DNA of 64,000 nt from Aequorivita echinoideorum (GCF_018476645.1 NZ_JAHCTB010000001.1:434001-498000); one strand, 5' to 3'. Counted from the stretch's first letter, positions 42,106 to 52,609 are shown. Numbers and translations are program-made. The notes: generated by a model not told the origin, from the letters alone.

Positions 42106-45100
42106 TTATCTTTTTTTAATACTTATTTTAGTTTCAATATCATCAAATGCAATCTCGATTCCGTTTGGGATATCCGTTTCAAAACGAAGTTCGTCCGTTA
42201 ACGTTTCTTCTTTTATGTATTGAAGGTTTTGTTTTACTGCTTCCTTCAATATTTCATTTTCACCAAGGGTTATTTTTACCCTATCCGTTACCTCAAACCC
42301 GCTGTCCTTTCTCAGATTTTGGATTCTGTTTACCAATTCCCTTGCAATACCCTCGTTTTTCAATTGGGGGGTAAGGGTTACGTCTAGCGCTACGGTTATG
42401 CCGCCAGCATTTGCAACCAACCAGCCCTCAATATCTTGCGAGCTTATTATTACATCAGCGAGCGCCAAAGTAGTATTTTTTTCGTTAACCAAAACAGTTA
42501 TTTCACCATCTTTTTCAAGTTTGGAAATTTGTTTTTGGTCAAAGCCCGAAATAACCGATGCCACTACTTTCATATCTTTGCCGAAACGTGGGCCTAGCGC
42601 CTTGAAATCTGGTTTTATCTGCTTTACCAGCATTCCAGAACCTTCATCGATTAATTCAATTTCCTTCACGTTCACTTCACTTTTAATCAATTCTGAAACC
42701 GCAAGTATTTCTTCTTTTTCTGAAGTTTCCAAAACGGGAATCATAATTTTTTGAAGGGGCTGCCGCACTTTTATTTTCTCGCGCTGCCGCAATGAAAGAA
42801 CAAGCGATGAAATGGTCTGCGCCTTTTGCATCTTGTGTTCCAGCTTTTTATCAATGAACGAATTGTCCGCTTTTGGAAAATCGGTCAAATGTACCGAAGC
42901 TTTTTTATCTTTTTCAATAGGTTGTGTTAAATCTATGTAAAGCCTATCCATAAAGAAAGGGGCAATGGGCGCACCCAATTTTGCAATGGTTTCCAAACAC
43001 GTAAAAAGCGTTTGGTATGCTGATATTTTATCATCATTGTAGCTGCCTTTCCAGTATCTTCTTCGGCTGAGGCGTACAAACCAGTTGCTCAAATTTTCTT
43101 GGACAAATTCTGAAATTGCCCGCGTTGCCTTTGTTGGCTCATAATCTGTGTAATAATCATCCACTTTCTGTATAAGCGTGTGCAATTCTGAAAGTATCCA
43201 GCGATCAATTTCCGGGCGATTTGCCAGCGGAAGGTCTTCTTCAATATACTTAAAATTATCGAGATTGGCGTACAAACTGAAGAAACTATAGGTATTATAT
43301 AGCGTTCCGAAGAATTTATTTCGCACTTCCGCGATGCCATCTTGGTCAAACTTCAAATTGTCCCACGGATTTGCATTGCTAATCATATACCAGCGTGTGG
43401 CATCTGGCCCATAAACGTCTAAGGTTTCAAAAGGATCTACTGCATTGCCGAGACGCTTGCTCATTTTTTGGCCGTTTTTATCTAAAACCAGTCCGTTTGA
43501 AACCACATTTTTGTAGGCAACATCATCAAAAAGCATAGTCGCAATGGCGTGAAGCGTATAGAACCAGCCACGTGTTTGGTCCACTCCTTCGGCAATAAAA
43601 TCGGCCTTGCGCCAGGTATTTTCAACTTTCGCTTTATTTTCAAAAGGATAATGCCATTGCGCATAGGGCATGCTTCCGCTGTCAAACCAAACATCAATCA
43701 AATCTGCTTCACGTTTCATCGGTTTTCCGCTGGGCGAAACGAGCGTGATTCCATCTACAATATTATTATGAAGATCCACCTTTGCATAATTTTCTTCTGA
43801 AAAATCGCCTATTTTGAAATCCTCAAAAATATCGTGTTCCATGAATCCGGCCGAAACTGATTTTTGCATTTCAGTTTTTAATTCTTCCACAGAACCGATG
43901 ATAATTTCTTCTTTTCCATCCTCTGTTCTCCAGATGGGAAGCGGAATTCCCCAATATCGTGAACGCGAGAGGTTCCAATCATTTGCATTTGCAAGCCAAT
44001 TTCCAAAGCGTCCTTCACCGGTAGCTTTCGGTTTCCAGTTTATTTCTTTATTAAGTTCAAACATCCTATCCCTAAATTCAGTCACTTTTATAAACCAGGA
44101 ATCTAGTGGATAATACAAAATGGGCTTGTCCGTGCGCCAGCAATTGGGGTAGCTGTGCAAATATTTTTCAACCTTAAATGCTTTGTTCTCGGTCTTCAGT
44201 TTTATCGCAATTTCAACATCCACGGATTTTTCGGGAACGTCAGCATCATCATAATATTCATTTTTTACGTATTTGCCAGCAAATTCCTTCATCTCTGGGC
44301 GAAATTTTCCCTGAAGATCTACCAATGGAACCAAATTTCCATTTTCATCTTTTACCAACATAGGTGGCACCTCTGGAATTGCCTCTTTTGCCACCTTGGC
44401 GTCATCTGCACCAAAGGTTGGTGCAGTGTGCACAATACCAGTTCCATCTTCGGTTGTAACAAAATCACCAGAAATTATTCGAAACGCATTTTCGGGATTT
44501 TGAAACGGGTGCGCATAATCCAGCAATTGTTCATATTTTATTCCCACCAAATCTGCTCCCTTAAATTCCTTCGCTATAAAATACGGAATGGTTTTATCGC
44601 CCTGTATATAGGATTCCAAAACATCCTCATTTGGTTTTTCCTCGTAGTTTTTTGAGAATTGACTGGACACCAAATTTTTTGCCAGCACCACATTTATGGG
44701 TTGGAAGGTGTATTGGTTAAATGTTTTCACCAACACATAATCAATCTTTGCTCCCACGGTTAATGCCGTGTTACTTGGAAGTGTCCACGGAGTTGTGGTC
44801 CAAGCGAGAAACCAGATATTATTGGATTCCTCAGCAAGAAAATCCGGCAAAGTCTCTGCCATTGCCTTAAATTGTGCAACTACTGTAGTATCCGTAATAT
44901 CTTGGTACGTTCCCGGCTGGTTGAGCTCGTGCGAACTCAAGCCGGTACCCGCTTTTGGGGAGTATGGCTGAATGGTATAACCCTTGTAAAGTAAGTTTTT
45001 ATTGTAAATTTCCTTAAGCAGAAACCATACGGTTTCCATATACTTTGGCTCGTAAGTTACGTACGGATCTTCCATATCTACCCAATACCCTGCGCGTTCG

Positions 45101-45510
45101 GTAAGATTGTTCCAAACATCGGTGTAGCGCATGACTGCTTTTTTACAAGCCTCGTTGTACGCCTCCACTGATATTTTTTTGCCGATATCCTCCTTCGTGA
45201 TTCCCAATTCTTTTTCAACCCCAAGTTCTATGGGCAATCCGTGCGTATCCCAACCCGCTTTTCTATCAACCTTAAAGCCCTTCTGCGTTTTGTACCTGCA
45301 AAAAATATCTTTTATGGCGCGTGCCATCACATGGTGGATGCCCGGAAGCCCGTTGGCAGATGGCGGTCCTTCAAAAAACACAAAAGGCTGGGCATCTTCA
45401 CGAATGGCAATACTCTTTTCGAAAATATTTTCGTCTTTCCAAAAAGTGAGTATTTCTTCCGCAAGTTTTGGCAGATCCAAGCCTTTGTATTCCTTAAATT
45501 TTGTGCTCAT
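42106..45510 (-). CDS. ileS: isoleucyl-tRNA synthetase
   Basis: Charges tRNA-Ile. 1134 residues, the long (eukaryote-like) type. HIGH-equivalent region PPSANGLPGIHHVMARAIKD near 50, KMSKR as GQKMSKRLGNAVDPF near 685, editing CP1 domain between (LAWTTTPWTLPSNTALTVGA near 240; GTGIVHTAPTFGADD near 365), anticodon-binding domain from about 750 (DRWILSELHTLI). The eukaryote-like form is the type associated elsewhere with mupirocin tolerance. Probably co-transcribed with the dksA-like gene. Confidence 0.96.
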   Translation of the reverse strand: MSTKFKEYKGLDLPKLAEEILTFWKDENIFEKSIAIREDAQPFVFFEGPPSANGLPGIHHVMARAIKDIFCRYKTQKGFKVDRKAGWDTHGLPIELGVEKELGITKEDIGKKISVEAYNEACKKAVMRYTDVWNNLTERAGYWVDMEDPYVTYEPKYMETVWFLLKEIYNKNLLYKGYTIQPYSPKAGTGLSSHELNQPGTYQDITDTTVVAQFKAMAETLPDFLAEESNNIWFLAWTTTPWTLPSNTALTVGAKIDYVLVKTFNQYTFQPINVVLAKNLVSSQFSKNYEEKPNEDVLESYIQGDKTIPYFIAKEFKGADLVGIKYEQLLDYAHPFQNPENAFRIISGDFVTTEDGTGIVHTAPTFGADDAKVAKEAIPEVPPMLVKDENGNLVPLVDLQGKFRPEMKEFAGKYVKNEYYDDADVPEKSVDVEIAIKLKTENKAFKVEKYLHSYPNCWRTDKPILYYPLDSWFIKVTEFRDRMFELNKEINWKPKATGEGRFGNWLANANDWNLSRSRYWGIPLPIWRTEDGKEEIIIGSVEELKTEMQKSVSAGFMEHDIFEDFKIGDFSEENYAKVDLHNNIVDGITLVSPSGKPMKREADLIDVWFDSGSMPYAQWHYPFENKAKVENTWRKADFIAEGVDQTRGWFYTLHAIATMLFDDVAYKNVVSNGLVLDKNGQKMSKRLGNAVDPFETLDVYGPDATRWYMISNANPWDNLKFDQDGIAEVRNKFFGTLYNTYSFFSLYANLDNFKYIEEDLPLANRPEIDRWILSELHTLIQKVDDYYTDYEPTKATRAISEFVQENLSNWFVRLSRRRYWKGSYNDDKISAYQTLFTCLETIAKLGAPIAPFFMDRLYIDLTQPIEKDKKASVHLTDFPKADNSFIDKKLEHKMQKAQTISSLVLSLRQREKIKVRQPLQKIMIPVLETSEKEEILAVSELIKSEVNVKEIELIDEGSGMLVKQIKPDFKALGPRFGKDMKVVASVISGFDQKQISKLEKDGEITVLVNEKNTTLALADVIISSQDIEGWLVANAGGITVALDVTLTPQLKNEGIARELVNRIQNLRKDSGFEVTDRVKITLGENEILKEAVKQNLQYIKEETLTDELRFETDIPNGIEIAFDDIETKISIKKR

Positions 45511-45536
45511 GAATTTTATTCTTTTGATAAAGAGTG

Positions 45537-45544
45537 CAAAAGTA
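45537..45544 (-). promoter_or_regulatory. putative -7 box of ileS
   Basis: Reads TACTTTTG on the minus strand, 27 bases before the ATG at 45510. No T-box-like leader is visible in the 258-base gap to the DsbD gene, and nothing else is seen there. Confidence 0.4.
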
Positions 45545-45768
45545 AGGAATAAAAAAGAAAATAGAATGCGCGAAACAGATGCAAAATACTTGAAATACCA
45601 ATGCCGAATAGCTGTGGAATTTCAAAAAAAAGCGCTTAATGAATTTTTTCCGAAGATTTCAATTTCAATTATTTGCTTTTTCATCAAAACGGTGATATAA
45701 TTTTGATTAATGCATTTTTTCCCTCAAATTTGAAGTTCTTTTTTTAAATAGCATAACAAAATTCGACA

Positions 45769-47847
45769 ATGAAAAAATGCCTGCTACTTCTTATTGCCCT
45801 TCTCTCGATTGCCTCTGTAAATTCTCAAATTCTCGACCCCGTAAAATGGTCCACAAGCATTAAAAAAATATCTGAAACCGAATATGATTTGGTTTCAAAA
45901 GCATCCATTGAAAAAGGCTGGCATTTGTATTCACAGGAAGTGCCGGAAGATGGGCCGCTGCCCACATTATTTACATTTGAAGAAAATAGCGCTTACAAAA
46001 CCATTGGAAAACCGAAGGAAAGTAAAGGCCATACGGTAAATGATCCTGTTTTTGACATGGTTATTACTTTTTTTGAAAATTCAGCAACTTTTACACAGCG
46101 AATTAAACTCACCGGAAATACTGGCACCACCGTTAAGGGTGAAGTGGAATTTATGGTTTGCGATGATCAACGTTGCCTCCCTCCGGCCTATGTGGATTTG
46201 GTCTTTAAAATTCCAGCTCCCGAAAAAACAACAGAAAATGCCGTAACCGAAAACACCACCGAAACTCCGGAAGAAACGATTGATACTCCAGTAGAAATTC
46301 AGGACACAACTAAAATTGATTCTTCTGAAACTGCTATTGCAAATGATTCTATACGCGCCGCATCGGGAAATGAGGCATCGGTCGCCGCTTTGGAACAAAA
46401 TGAAAAGCACGAGAAAAAAGGACTTTGGACTATTTTTATAATTGCATTTCTTTCAGGATTTGCTGCTTTGCTAACCCCTTGCGTATTCCCAATGATACCG
46501 ATGACGGTAAGTTTTTTTACCAAACAGAGCAAAACCCGAGCTACCGGGATTAGAAATGCCATAGTTTATGGGATAGCAATTATTTTAATTTATATTTTTT
46601 TAGGCGCGGTCGTAACATGGGTTTTTGGCGCGGATGCTTTAAACGCATTGTCTACCAATGTTTGGTTCAATGTGATATTTTTTATTCTTTTAGTGGTTTT
46701 TGCCTTTTCATTTTTGGGCGCTTTTGAAATTATGCTTCCAAATTCTTGGGCAAATAAAGTTGATAGGCAAGCAGACCGTGGGGGAATGATAGGTATTTTC
46801 TTTATGGCACTTGCCTTGGCAATTGTTTCATTTTCCTGTACGGGACCCATTGTGGGAACGCTTTTGGTTGAGGCAGCTTCGAAAGGCGGAATTGCTCCGT
46901 TTGTTGGAATGTTTGGCTTTTCATTGGCTTTGGCATTGCCCTTTGCACTTTTCGCGGCTTTTCCGGGTTGGATGAATTCTTTACCAAAATCTGGAGGATG
47001 GCTTAATACCGTGAAAGTATTTTTGGGCTTTTTGGAGCTGGCATTAGCCTTCAAATTTTTATCAAATGCAGATTTGGTTCTTCAGCTTCACTGGCTGGAA
47101 CGGGAAGTATTCCTCGCAATTTGGATTGCTATTTTTGGCACACTGGCACTTTATCTCTTTGGAAAGATACAATTGCCGCACGACTCGCCACTCTCAAATA
47201 TTTCAGTTGGCAGATTGAGCTTGGGACTTCTCATTTTGGCTTTCACAGTATATATGATTCCCGGACTTTGGGGCGCACCTTTAAAATTAATTAGCGGATT
47301 TCCTCCACCAATGCAATATAGCGAATCTGCCTACGGCGTTGGTTATACTAAAACAAGCAGCGCTGGTGGAATTTCTGAAAAAACGGATTTTCCCGAAGGT
47401 GCACATTTGGGACCGCAAGATATCCTATCCTTTGACGATTACGAGACCGGATTGGCCTATGCGAAAAAAGTGGGAAAACCAGTAATGATTGATTTTACGG
47501 GTTATGCTTGCGTTAATTGCAGAAAAATGGAGGAGCGTGTATGGAGCGAACCAAAAATTTTGAAAGTTTTGAATAATGATATCGTGCTCATTTCGCTTTA
47601 TGTGGATGACAAACGCCCGCTACCGGATGGCGAAGAGATTGTTTCAGAAATTTCTGGTAAGAAACTTCGTTACATTGGCCAAAAATGGAGTGAATTCCAA
47701 ATTCTGAAATACAAGGCAAACGCCCAGCCATTTTATGTTTTGATGAACCATAACGAAGAAAATTTAATTGATCCCGTTGGCTACACGCCAGACATCGATG
47801 AATATTATAATTGGTTACGTACAGGGATTGAAGCATTCGAAAAATAG
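45769..47847 (+). CDS. DsbD-family thiol:disulfide interchange protein
   Basis: 692 residues. Signal peptide; N-terminal DsbD-alpha domain about 25-155 with its cysteine pair in CDDQRCLPP; an acidic Thr/Glu linker (about 160-215); eight membrane segments from about 218 to 510 with the transporter cysteines in TPCVFPMIP and SCTGPIVG; C-terminal thioredoxin domain about 545-692 with CVNC in GYACVNCRKMEERVW. All three pairs are present, so electrons can pass from cytoplasmic thioredoxin to periplasmic partners such as cytochrome-c maturation proteins. The gene name dsbD would fit. Confidence 0.93.
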   Translation: MKKCLLLLIALLSIASVNSQILDPVKWSTSIKKISETEYDLVSKASIEKGWHLYSQEVPEDGPLPTLFTFEENSAYKTIGKPKESKGHTVNDPVFDMVITFFENSATFTQRIKLTGNTGTTVKGEVEFMVCDDQRCLPPAYVDLVFKIPAPEKTTENAVTENTTETPEETIDTPVEIQDTTKIDSSETAIANDSIRAASGNEASVAALEQNEKHEKKGLWTIFIIAFLSGFAALLTPCVFPMIPMTVSFFTKQSKTRATGIRNAIVYGIAIILIYIFLGAVVTWVFGADALNALSTNVWFNVIFFILLVVFAFSFLGAFEIMLPNSWANKVDRQADRGGMIGIFFMALALAIVSFSCTGPIVGTLLVEAASKGGIAPFVGMFGFSLALALPFALFAAFPGWMNSLPKSGGWLNTVKVFLGFLELALAFKFLSNADLVLQLHWLEREVFLAIWIAIFGTLALYLFGKIQLPHDSPLSNISVGRLSLGLLILAFTVYMIPGLWGAPLKLISGFPPPMQYSESAYGVGYTKTSSAGGISEKTDFPEGAHLGPQDILSFDDYETGLAYAKKVGKPVMIDFTGYACVNCRKMEERVWSEPKILKVLNNDIVLISLYVDDKRPLPDGEEIVSEISGKKLRYIGQKWSEFQILKYKANAQPFYVLMNHNEENLIDPVGYTPDIDEYYNWLRTGIEAFEK

Positions 47848-47880
47848 TAATGACCGGAGGATAAATTAAACGATTCCCTT

Positions 47881-48804
47881 TTGAAAAAATATTGTTATTT
47901 ATTCCTCATCATCCCAATGATGGCACATTCACAAAATTATGTGGACCTACTTAAAATAGGATATGGCCAAACTTTCAATAATAATTTTGAAGACGCAAAC
48001 AGCAGTACATATGTAAAATCGTTTGACGTTGGCCTTACATTGCCCATAGTTTTAAATAAAAGTCACGCATTAATAACGGGAGCTGATTTCAGCCGAAATA
48101 ATCTGCAGCTTTTCCCAGAAACCAATTTTAAAAGTCTTTACAGTACCAATGTGAAATTGGGATTGGCCTCTACGTGGACTGAGAAATGGAGCACCACGGT
48201 TGTTTTGCTTCCTAAAATTGCTTCCGATTATCACATTATTACTTCCAAAGATTTTTACGTGGGCGGTTTTGCCTTGCTTAAATTGAAGAAAAAGGAAAAT
48301 CTCATCTATCGTTTCGGCGCATATGGTTCCCAGGAGGCTTTTGGGTTTTTCACCACTCCCATAATTGGATGGTATTATTTAAGCCCCAATAAAAAGTTTG
48401 AAATGGATATGAGCTTGCCTATTTCAGCTGATGTCAATTATACTTTCGGAACAACCACTTTGGGCCTAGATTACTACGGAATAGGAAGAAGTTTCAGGCT
48501 TCATTATGAAAATAGCACTTCACTCTATGCAGATCTAAGTTCTTTGGAATTTGCCGCCTATGCGCAATTCAACACTTTTGAAAAAAGCGTTCTATTGCGT
48601 GCGAAAGTGGGATACAGTAGCAACGATTACGAGGTTTACCGAAGCGATGAAAAAATAGATTTGGGCGTTTCAGCATTTAGTTTTGGGGATGATAGAACAC
48701 AATTAAACCCAAGTATTTCTGGCGGATTCTTTTTTCGAATGGAAGCCATTTATAGATTTCAAATTGAAGCGAAGAACGATACCGAAATTCCTACTTCAAA
48801 ATAA
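47881..48804 (+). CDS. DUF6268-type outer-membrane barrel protein
   Basis: 307 residues, TTG start, signal peptide to about 17 (MMAHSQ). Mature part is a series of amphipathic strands with aromatic belts (VDLLKIGYGQTF, NVKLGLASTWTEKWSTTVVLLPKI, NLIYRFGAYGSQEAFGFFTTPIIGWYYLSPNKKFEMDMSLP) ending in FFFRMEAIYRFQIEAK. PNKKFEMDMSLPISADVNYTF is the recognisable block. Role unknown. It follows the DsbD gene by 33 bases, so it may be transcribed with it. Confidence 0.72.
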   Translation: MKKYCYLFLIIPMMAHSQNYVDLLKIGYGQTFNNNFEDANSSTYVKSFDVGLTLPIVLNKSHALITGADFSRNNLQLFPETNFKSLYSTNVKLGLASTWTEKWSTTVVLLPKIASDYHIITSKDFYVGGFALLKLKKKENLIYRFGAYGSQEAFGFFTTPIIGWYYLSPNKKFEMDMSLPISADVNYTFGTTTLGLDYYGIGRSFRLHYENSTSLYADLSSLEFAAYAQFNTFEKSVLLRAKVGYSSNDYEVYRSDEKIDLGVSAFSFGDDRTQLNPSISGGFFFRMEAIYRFQIEAKNDTEIPTSK

Positions 48805-48858
48805 GTTAATTTTCAGCTTAAGCTAGTACTTCAATACAATAATTTATTATTGAATATG

Positions 48859-48887
48859 TTGCTTCCATCTCAAAATTTCTATCTTTA
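48859..48887 (+). promoter_or_regulatory. putative promoter of the zinc-ribbon gene
   Basis: TTG at 48859-48861, 18-base spacer, TATCTTTA at 48880-48887 (last base off consensus), only four bases before the ATG. Confidence 0.45.
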
Positions 48888-48891
48888 ATAT

Positions 48892-49242
48892 ATGGAAAGA
48901 GCTTGTCCTGAGTGCGGGAGAAAAATTTTGGGGCGTGCAGATAAAAAATTCTGTAGCGATGCGTGCCGCAATTCGCGCAACAATCTATTGAACAAGGATA
49001 ATAAAAACTTGATACGGAATATCAACAATATGCTCCGAAAAAACTATCGCATTCTCGAATCCCTTAATATTGAAAATAAAACCAAGACTACCAAGGATAA
49101 ACTCCTGCGATTGGGCTTCAGTTTTGATTATTTCACGGGAATTTATACCACCAAAACTGGTTCCACTTATTTCTACTTATACGATCAGGGCTATCTTCCG
49201 CTAGAAAATGATTATTATCTACTCGTTAAAAAAGAGATTTAG
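48892..49242 (+). CDS. small zinc-ribbon protein, unknown function
   Basis: 116 residues. N-terminal four-cysteine ribbon CPECGRKILGRADKKFCSDACRNSRN (5-30), like those found in RNA- or DNA-binding peptides, followed by a basic/asparagine-rich helix and a C-terminal part RLGFSFDYFTGIYTTKTGSTYFYLYDQGYLPLENDYYLLVKK. The SDACRN part recalls the MYND/HNH-associated 'CSDKCR' fingers. I do not recognise a function. The promoter box lies so close that the mRNA may have almost no leader. Confidence 0.72.
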   Translation: MERACPECGRKILGRADKKFCSDACRNSRNNLLNKDNKNLIRNINNMLRKNYRILESLNIENKTKTTKDKLLRLGFSFDYFTGIYTTKTGSTYFYLYDQGYLPLENDYYLLVKKEI

Positions 49243-49260
49243 CTGAATTAAAAATCATAA

Positions 49261-49311
49261 AAAAACCGCTTTAAGTTTTCTTTATATTGGGGAGAGAAAA
49301 CTTAAAACGGG
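49261..49311 (-). terminator. terminator after the SYLF gene
   Basis: Stem of 11 plus 3 bp (TTTAAGTTTTC / GAAAACTTAAA, then CCG/CGG past one mismatch) with a 15-base loop. The T-run is on the minus side, so it mainly serves the SYLF gene. Confidence 0.75.
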
Positions 49312-49358
49312 AAATTGAATTTTTCCGAAATTGGAAAATTCATTTTTTATCTTCTAAA

Positions 49359-49889
49359 TTATTCAAAGGCTGTATAATCAAACTTTTGGCCGCCAACTGA
49401 TACCTCAGCCATTAAGCCGCCTTTGGGCATTGTAAATACGGCGACACCATCATTATATTTTACATTTAAAGTAGCATCTTCTTTTACTGCAACCGCAGAA
49501 ACCTGTCCAGTGAACTCAAGGTCGTCATCCATAAATTCCTGTAATGCCGCGTCAGTTTTAAAGAATATAACCTCGCCATAAGCTTCTCCGCCTATTTGCG
49601 CACCTATATCAAGTTGTTTCATCTTCGCCATTCCTACCAAAGTGCCACGCTCGTAAACGGCACCGTTTCCTGAGGCTGCACCTACTATCAACGCTCCTTT
49701 CCCAACATTCGGGAAAATTACATACGCCTTTGCATCATCAAAATAAGTTTGGATTTTTTTGTTTGTTTTAATCATTTCTGCTTTTACCATTTCAGCATCC
49801 TTGATTACTTTTTTGTCATCTGAATTTTGCGCTATTAATGTCGTTCCGATAAATAGCACCACAAGGGTAAAAATTTTTGTCAGTTTCAT
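49359..49889 (-). CDS. lipid-binding SYLF-domain protein
   Basis: 176 residues from the ATG at 49889 (MKLTKIFTLVVLFIGTTLIAQ signal peptide); the in-frame start at 49916 lies inside the predicted promoter box. SYLF/Ysc84 signatures: DDAKAYVIFPNVGKGALIVGAASGNGAVYERG near 46-76, GAQIGGEAYGEVIFFKTDAALQEFM near 88-112, NDGVAVFTMPKGGLMAEVSVGGQKFDY at the end. The domain binds phosphoinositides in eukaryotes; bacterial versions are exported and of unknown role. Own promoter and terminator. Confidence 0.9.
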   Translation of the reverse strand: MKLTKIFTLVVLFIGTTLIAQNSDDKKVIKDAEMVKAEMIKTNKKIQTYFDDAKAYVIFPNVGKGALIVGAASGNGAVYERGTLVGMAKMKQLDIGAQIGGEAYGEVIFFKTDAALQEFMDDDLEFTGQVSAVAVKEDATLNVKYNDGVAVFTMPKGGLMAEVSVGGQKFDYTAFE

Positions 49890-49913
49890 ATGTGTAGTTT
49901 TTTTTGTTACCGA

Positions 49914-49921
49914 CAAATCTA
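49914..49921 (-). promoter_or_regulatory. putative -7 box of the SYLF gene
   Basis: TAGATTTG on the minus strand, 24 bases before the ATG at 49889; exact TAnnTTTG. Confidence 0.4.
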
Positions 49922-50007
49922 ATGACTAAAAAATAACACTGGCGTTAATTACCTGTTAGTAAGTGTAAAGGGAATGCCAAAATTTAAACGTAGATATTTG
50001 TAAAAAG

Positions 50008-50041
50008 AAAACTTCATTACAAAAGAGTAATGAAGTTTTTT
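50008..50041. terminator. bidirectional terminator after the response regulator gene
   Basis: Perfect 13-bp stem AAAACTTCATTAC / GTAATGAAGTTTT with a 6-base loop, T-run on both sides. Confidence 0.85.
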
Positions 50042-50059
50042 ATGATGCCAAATTGGATT

Positions 50060-50476
<417 letters not shown>

Positions 50477-50479
50477 TGG

Positions 50480-51922
50480 TTATTTTTTTATGGTGAAATG
50501 AATGGTGCTACCAACACCAAAATCTGAGGTAACCCAGATGTTTCCGTGGTGCAATTCTACGATTTTTTTACAAAATGCCAAACCTATTCCTTGTCCGTCA
50601 TAATCTTTGGTGCTGTGAAGTCTGCTGAACATATCAAAAATCTTCGTGAAATCCTTATCCGGAATACCAATCCCGTTATCCTTTATATGAAAGTTGAAAT
50701 AACTGACCGTTTCATCAACAGTTATCTGAATATTCGGGGTTACATCTGGCGCGGTGAATTTAATGGCATTGCTAATTAAATTTTGAAATAATTGCTTCAG
50801 TTCAAGCTTGTAGCCGTGGATTTTTGGCATTTCATCACTCTCTATTACTATTTCACGTTCTTCAATAATAGCATCAAAATCATCAATAATATCATTCAAT
50901 ATTTCATTAACATCAACTTCTTCCATTTCGCCGCTTGTGCCCAATCTAGAAAATGACAGCAATCCGCTTATCAATTTTCGCATCCGGTCCACGGCACTGT
51001 TTATAAATTCAAAATACATGGTTGCCTCACCTTCCACTCGCTCTGGATAATCTTCCTGAAATATTTCAAGATAATTTGAAACGGTACGTAGGGGTTCCTG
51101 GAGATCATGCGAGGCAACATACGCAAAATGGTCCAATTGCTGGTTTTTTGCCAATAGCGAAGCATTTAAATTTTCTGATTCCAAAACGGCCTTTTCCTTA
51201 GCCAGAATTTCAGCTTCCTTTTGAAGGTTTGAATTGTGAAGATCCGTCAAAGTGCTTTTCAAATTTGCGTTTGAAAATTCCAGTCGCTCCTTTGTTTCCA
51301 ATAATTCATTCATTAAAGGTTGTACGCGTTTTACCAAATTATAGATACTCAAAAACAGAATTACCGCCGCAATGCCTATGGTTATCAAAATAATGTATTT
51401 CCATATTTCGTAATTGTCCGCGCGCTCATCCAATAGACTGTTCTCAAAATCAATCATCATCTCCAAATTAGCCTGGATTTGATCTGCATTTTCTTGGTCC
51501 AACTTACCTTTCAAGACAATTTCCTCGACGTTACGCTCTTCGGAAAAAAGAATTACTTCAAAATCTGAAAAATTGAGATTTACTAGGCTGTCAACTAATT
51601 TTAACCGCTGCAATTGATTCTCATTATCCTGCATTAAAACAGATATTTCGGTAAATCTTTCATTATAATCCTTGCGCGCATTCTCAAAAGAATGCCTGTA
51701 CCCAATCTGGTTCGTAAAAAGATAGCCTAACTTTTTACTTTCCATTTCGTTAATGGAGGACATCAACCGCCTAATATTGTTTTTAACCTCCCAGGTGTGG
51801 GCAACCAATTCTGCCGAAGCCGCATTTTTTATAAAGGAAAATGTTATCAAAAAAACAACCAATAACAGTGAGGAAATGAGCACTATAAAGTTATTGAGCC
51901 CAATATTTCGGATTCTTTTCAT
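50480..51922 (-). CDS. CHASE3-type sensor histidine kinase
   Basis: 480 residues. TM1 at 12-31, a periplasmic helical CHASE3 domain at about 33-170, TM2 at about 174-194, then a coiled coil (200-262). HisKA is at 262-330 with His272 in FAYVASHDLQEPLRTVSNYLE, the phytochrome-kinase-like H box. HATPase_c: N box QNLISNAIKFT near 385, G1 DNGIGIPDKDF near 423, G2 GQGIGLAFCKKIVELHHG near 450. Senses an unknown periplasmic or membrane signal and phosphorylates a receiver protein, most simply the adjacent one. Confidence 0.93.
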   Translation of the reverse strand: MKRIRNIGLNNFIVLISSLLLVVFLITFSFIKNAASAELVAHTWEVKNNIRRLMSSINEMESKKLGYLFTNQIGYRHSFENARKDYNERFTEISVLMQDNENQLQRLKLVDSLVNLNFSDFEVILFSEERNVEEIVLKGKLDQENADQIQANLEMMIDFENSLLDERADNYEIWKYIILITIGIAAVILFLSIYNLVKRVQPLMNELLETKERLEFSNANLKSTLTDLHNSNLQKEAEILAKEKAVLESENLNASLLAKNQQLDHFAYVASHDLQEPLRTVSNYLEIFQEDYPERVEGEATMYFEFINSAVDRMRKLISGLLSFSRLGTSGEMEEVDVNEILNDIIDDFDAIIEEREIVIESDEMPKIHGYKLELKQLFQNLISNAIKFTAPDVTPNIQITVDETVSYFNFHIKDNGIGIPDKDFTKIFDMFSRLHSTKDYDGQGIGLAFCKKIVELHHGNIWVTSDFGVGSTIHFTIKK

Positions 51923-52034
51923 TTAACAGAGTTGTGAAGTTTCGGATTAATGCGTTAAATTTAGTTTTTAATTTGTTAATGAACTGATGCAGTATTAAAT
52001 AATTTTAACACTTTAAATAAATTCTGAACCACCA

Positions 52035-52604
52035 ATGAAATTACCAGATTGCCTTAATTTTTTAATTGTAGAAGATCTGGTTTCAGATTCATTTTTACTT
52101 CAGCGACAAATCAAAAAACTTTCAGACCACCCAGAAATTCGTTTTGTGGATACTGAGATTTCCCTCATCAACGCTCTAAAAACCTACATTCCAGATATGG
52201 TAATCACAGATTTTAACCTCGTGGGGATGGACGCTTTTGATGTGATACGGATCATTAAAGACTATAACAGCAAAATTCCGGTGGTTGTTATTACCGGAAA
52301 TTTAAAAAATGAGGAAGATTCCCAGAAATTGCTGGATGCGGGCGCTTCCGGATTTTTTCTGAAAGAGCCCATAAATACTTTACACGAACGGTTGCTGCCA
52401 GTTTTCGAAAAAATTATAACCCAAAGCCAAAAACAATTGGAAACATTGGGCAACGAGCGTAAAAAATATGATAACCAAAAAGCCCAAAGTGATTTTTTAA
52501 GGGAATACACATTTAGTGAGACCAACTCCCGTAAAGCTCCACAAGAGAAAGAATCCGGATTTCTCTATTCAATTTTGAAATTCTTTGGAATGAAGGGTTC
52601 GTAA
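52035..52604 (+). CDS. response regulator receiver protein with disordered tail
   Basis: 189 residues. Receiver at about 8-125: FLIVEDLVSDSFLLQRQIKKL, phosphoacceptor Asp in DMVITDFNLVGMDAFDVI near 57, Thr in VVVITGNLKN near 85, Lys in GFFLKEPINTL near 109. After it comes a charged segment of about 65 residues (QSQKQLETLGNERKKYDNQKAQ...) without an output fold and a hydrophobic C-terminal SGFLYSILKFFGMKGS. Divergent from the kinase gene by 112 bases, so the three genes may form one signalling set. Confidence 0.85.
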   Translation: MKLPDCLNFLIVEDLVSDSFLLQRQIKKLSDHPEIRFVDTEISLINALKTYIPDMVITDFNLVGMDAFDVIRIIKDYNSKIPVVVITGNLKNEEDSQKLLDAGASGFFLKEPINTLHERLLPVFEKIITQSQKQLETLGNERKKYDNQKAQSDFLREYTFSETNSRKAPQEKESGFLYSILKFFGMKGS

Positions 52605-52609
52605 AAACC

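Noticed and set aside
44155-44655. 166-residue open frame opposite ileS
   Set aside because: It is fully antisense to a certain gene, rich in Phe/Ile/Cys as expected from the complementary frame, and shows no domain or start signal.
45511-45768. T-box leader for ileS
   Set aside because: The -7 box lies 27 bases from the start, leaving no room for a leader; no T-box consensus seen.
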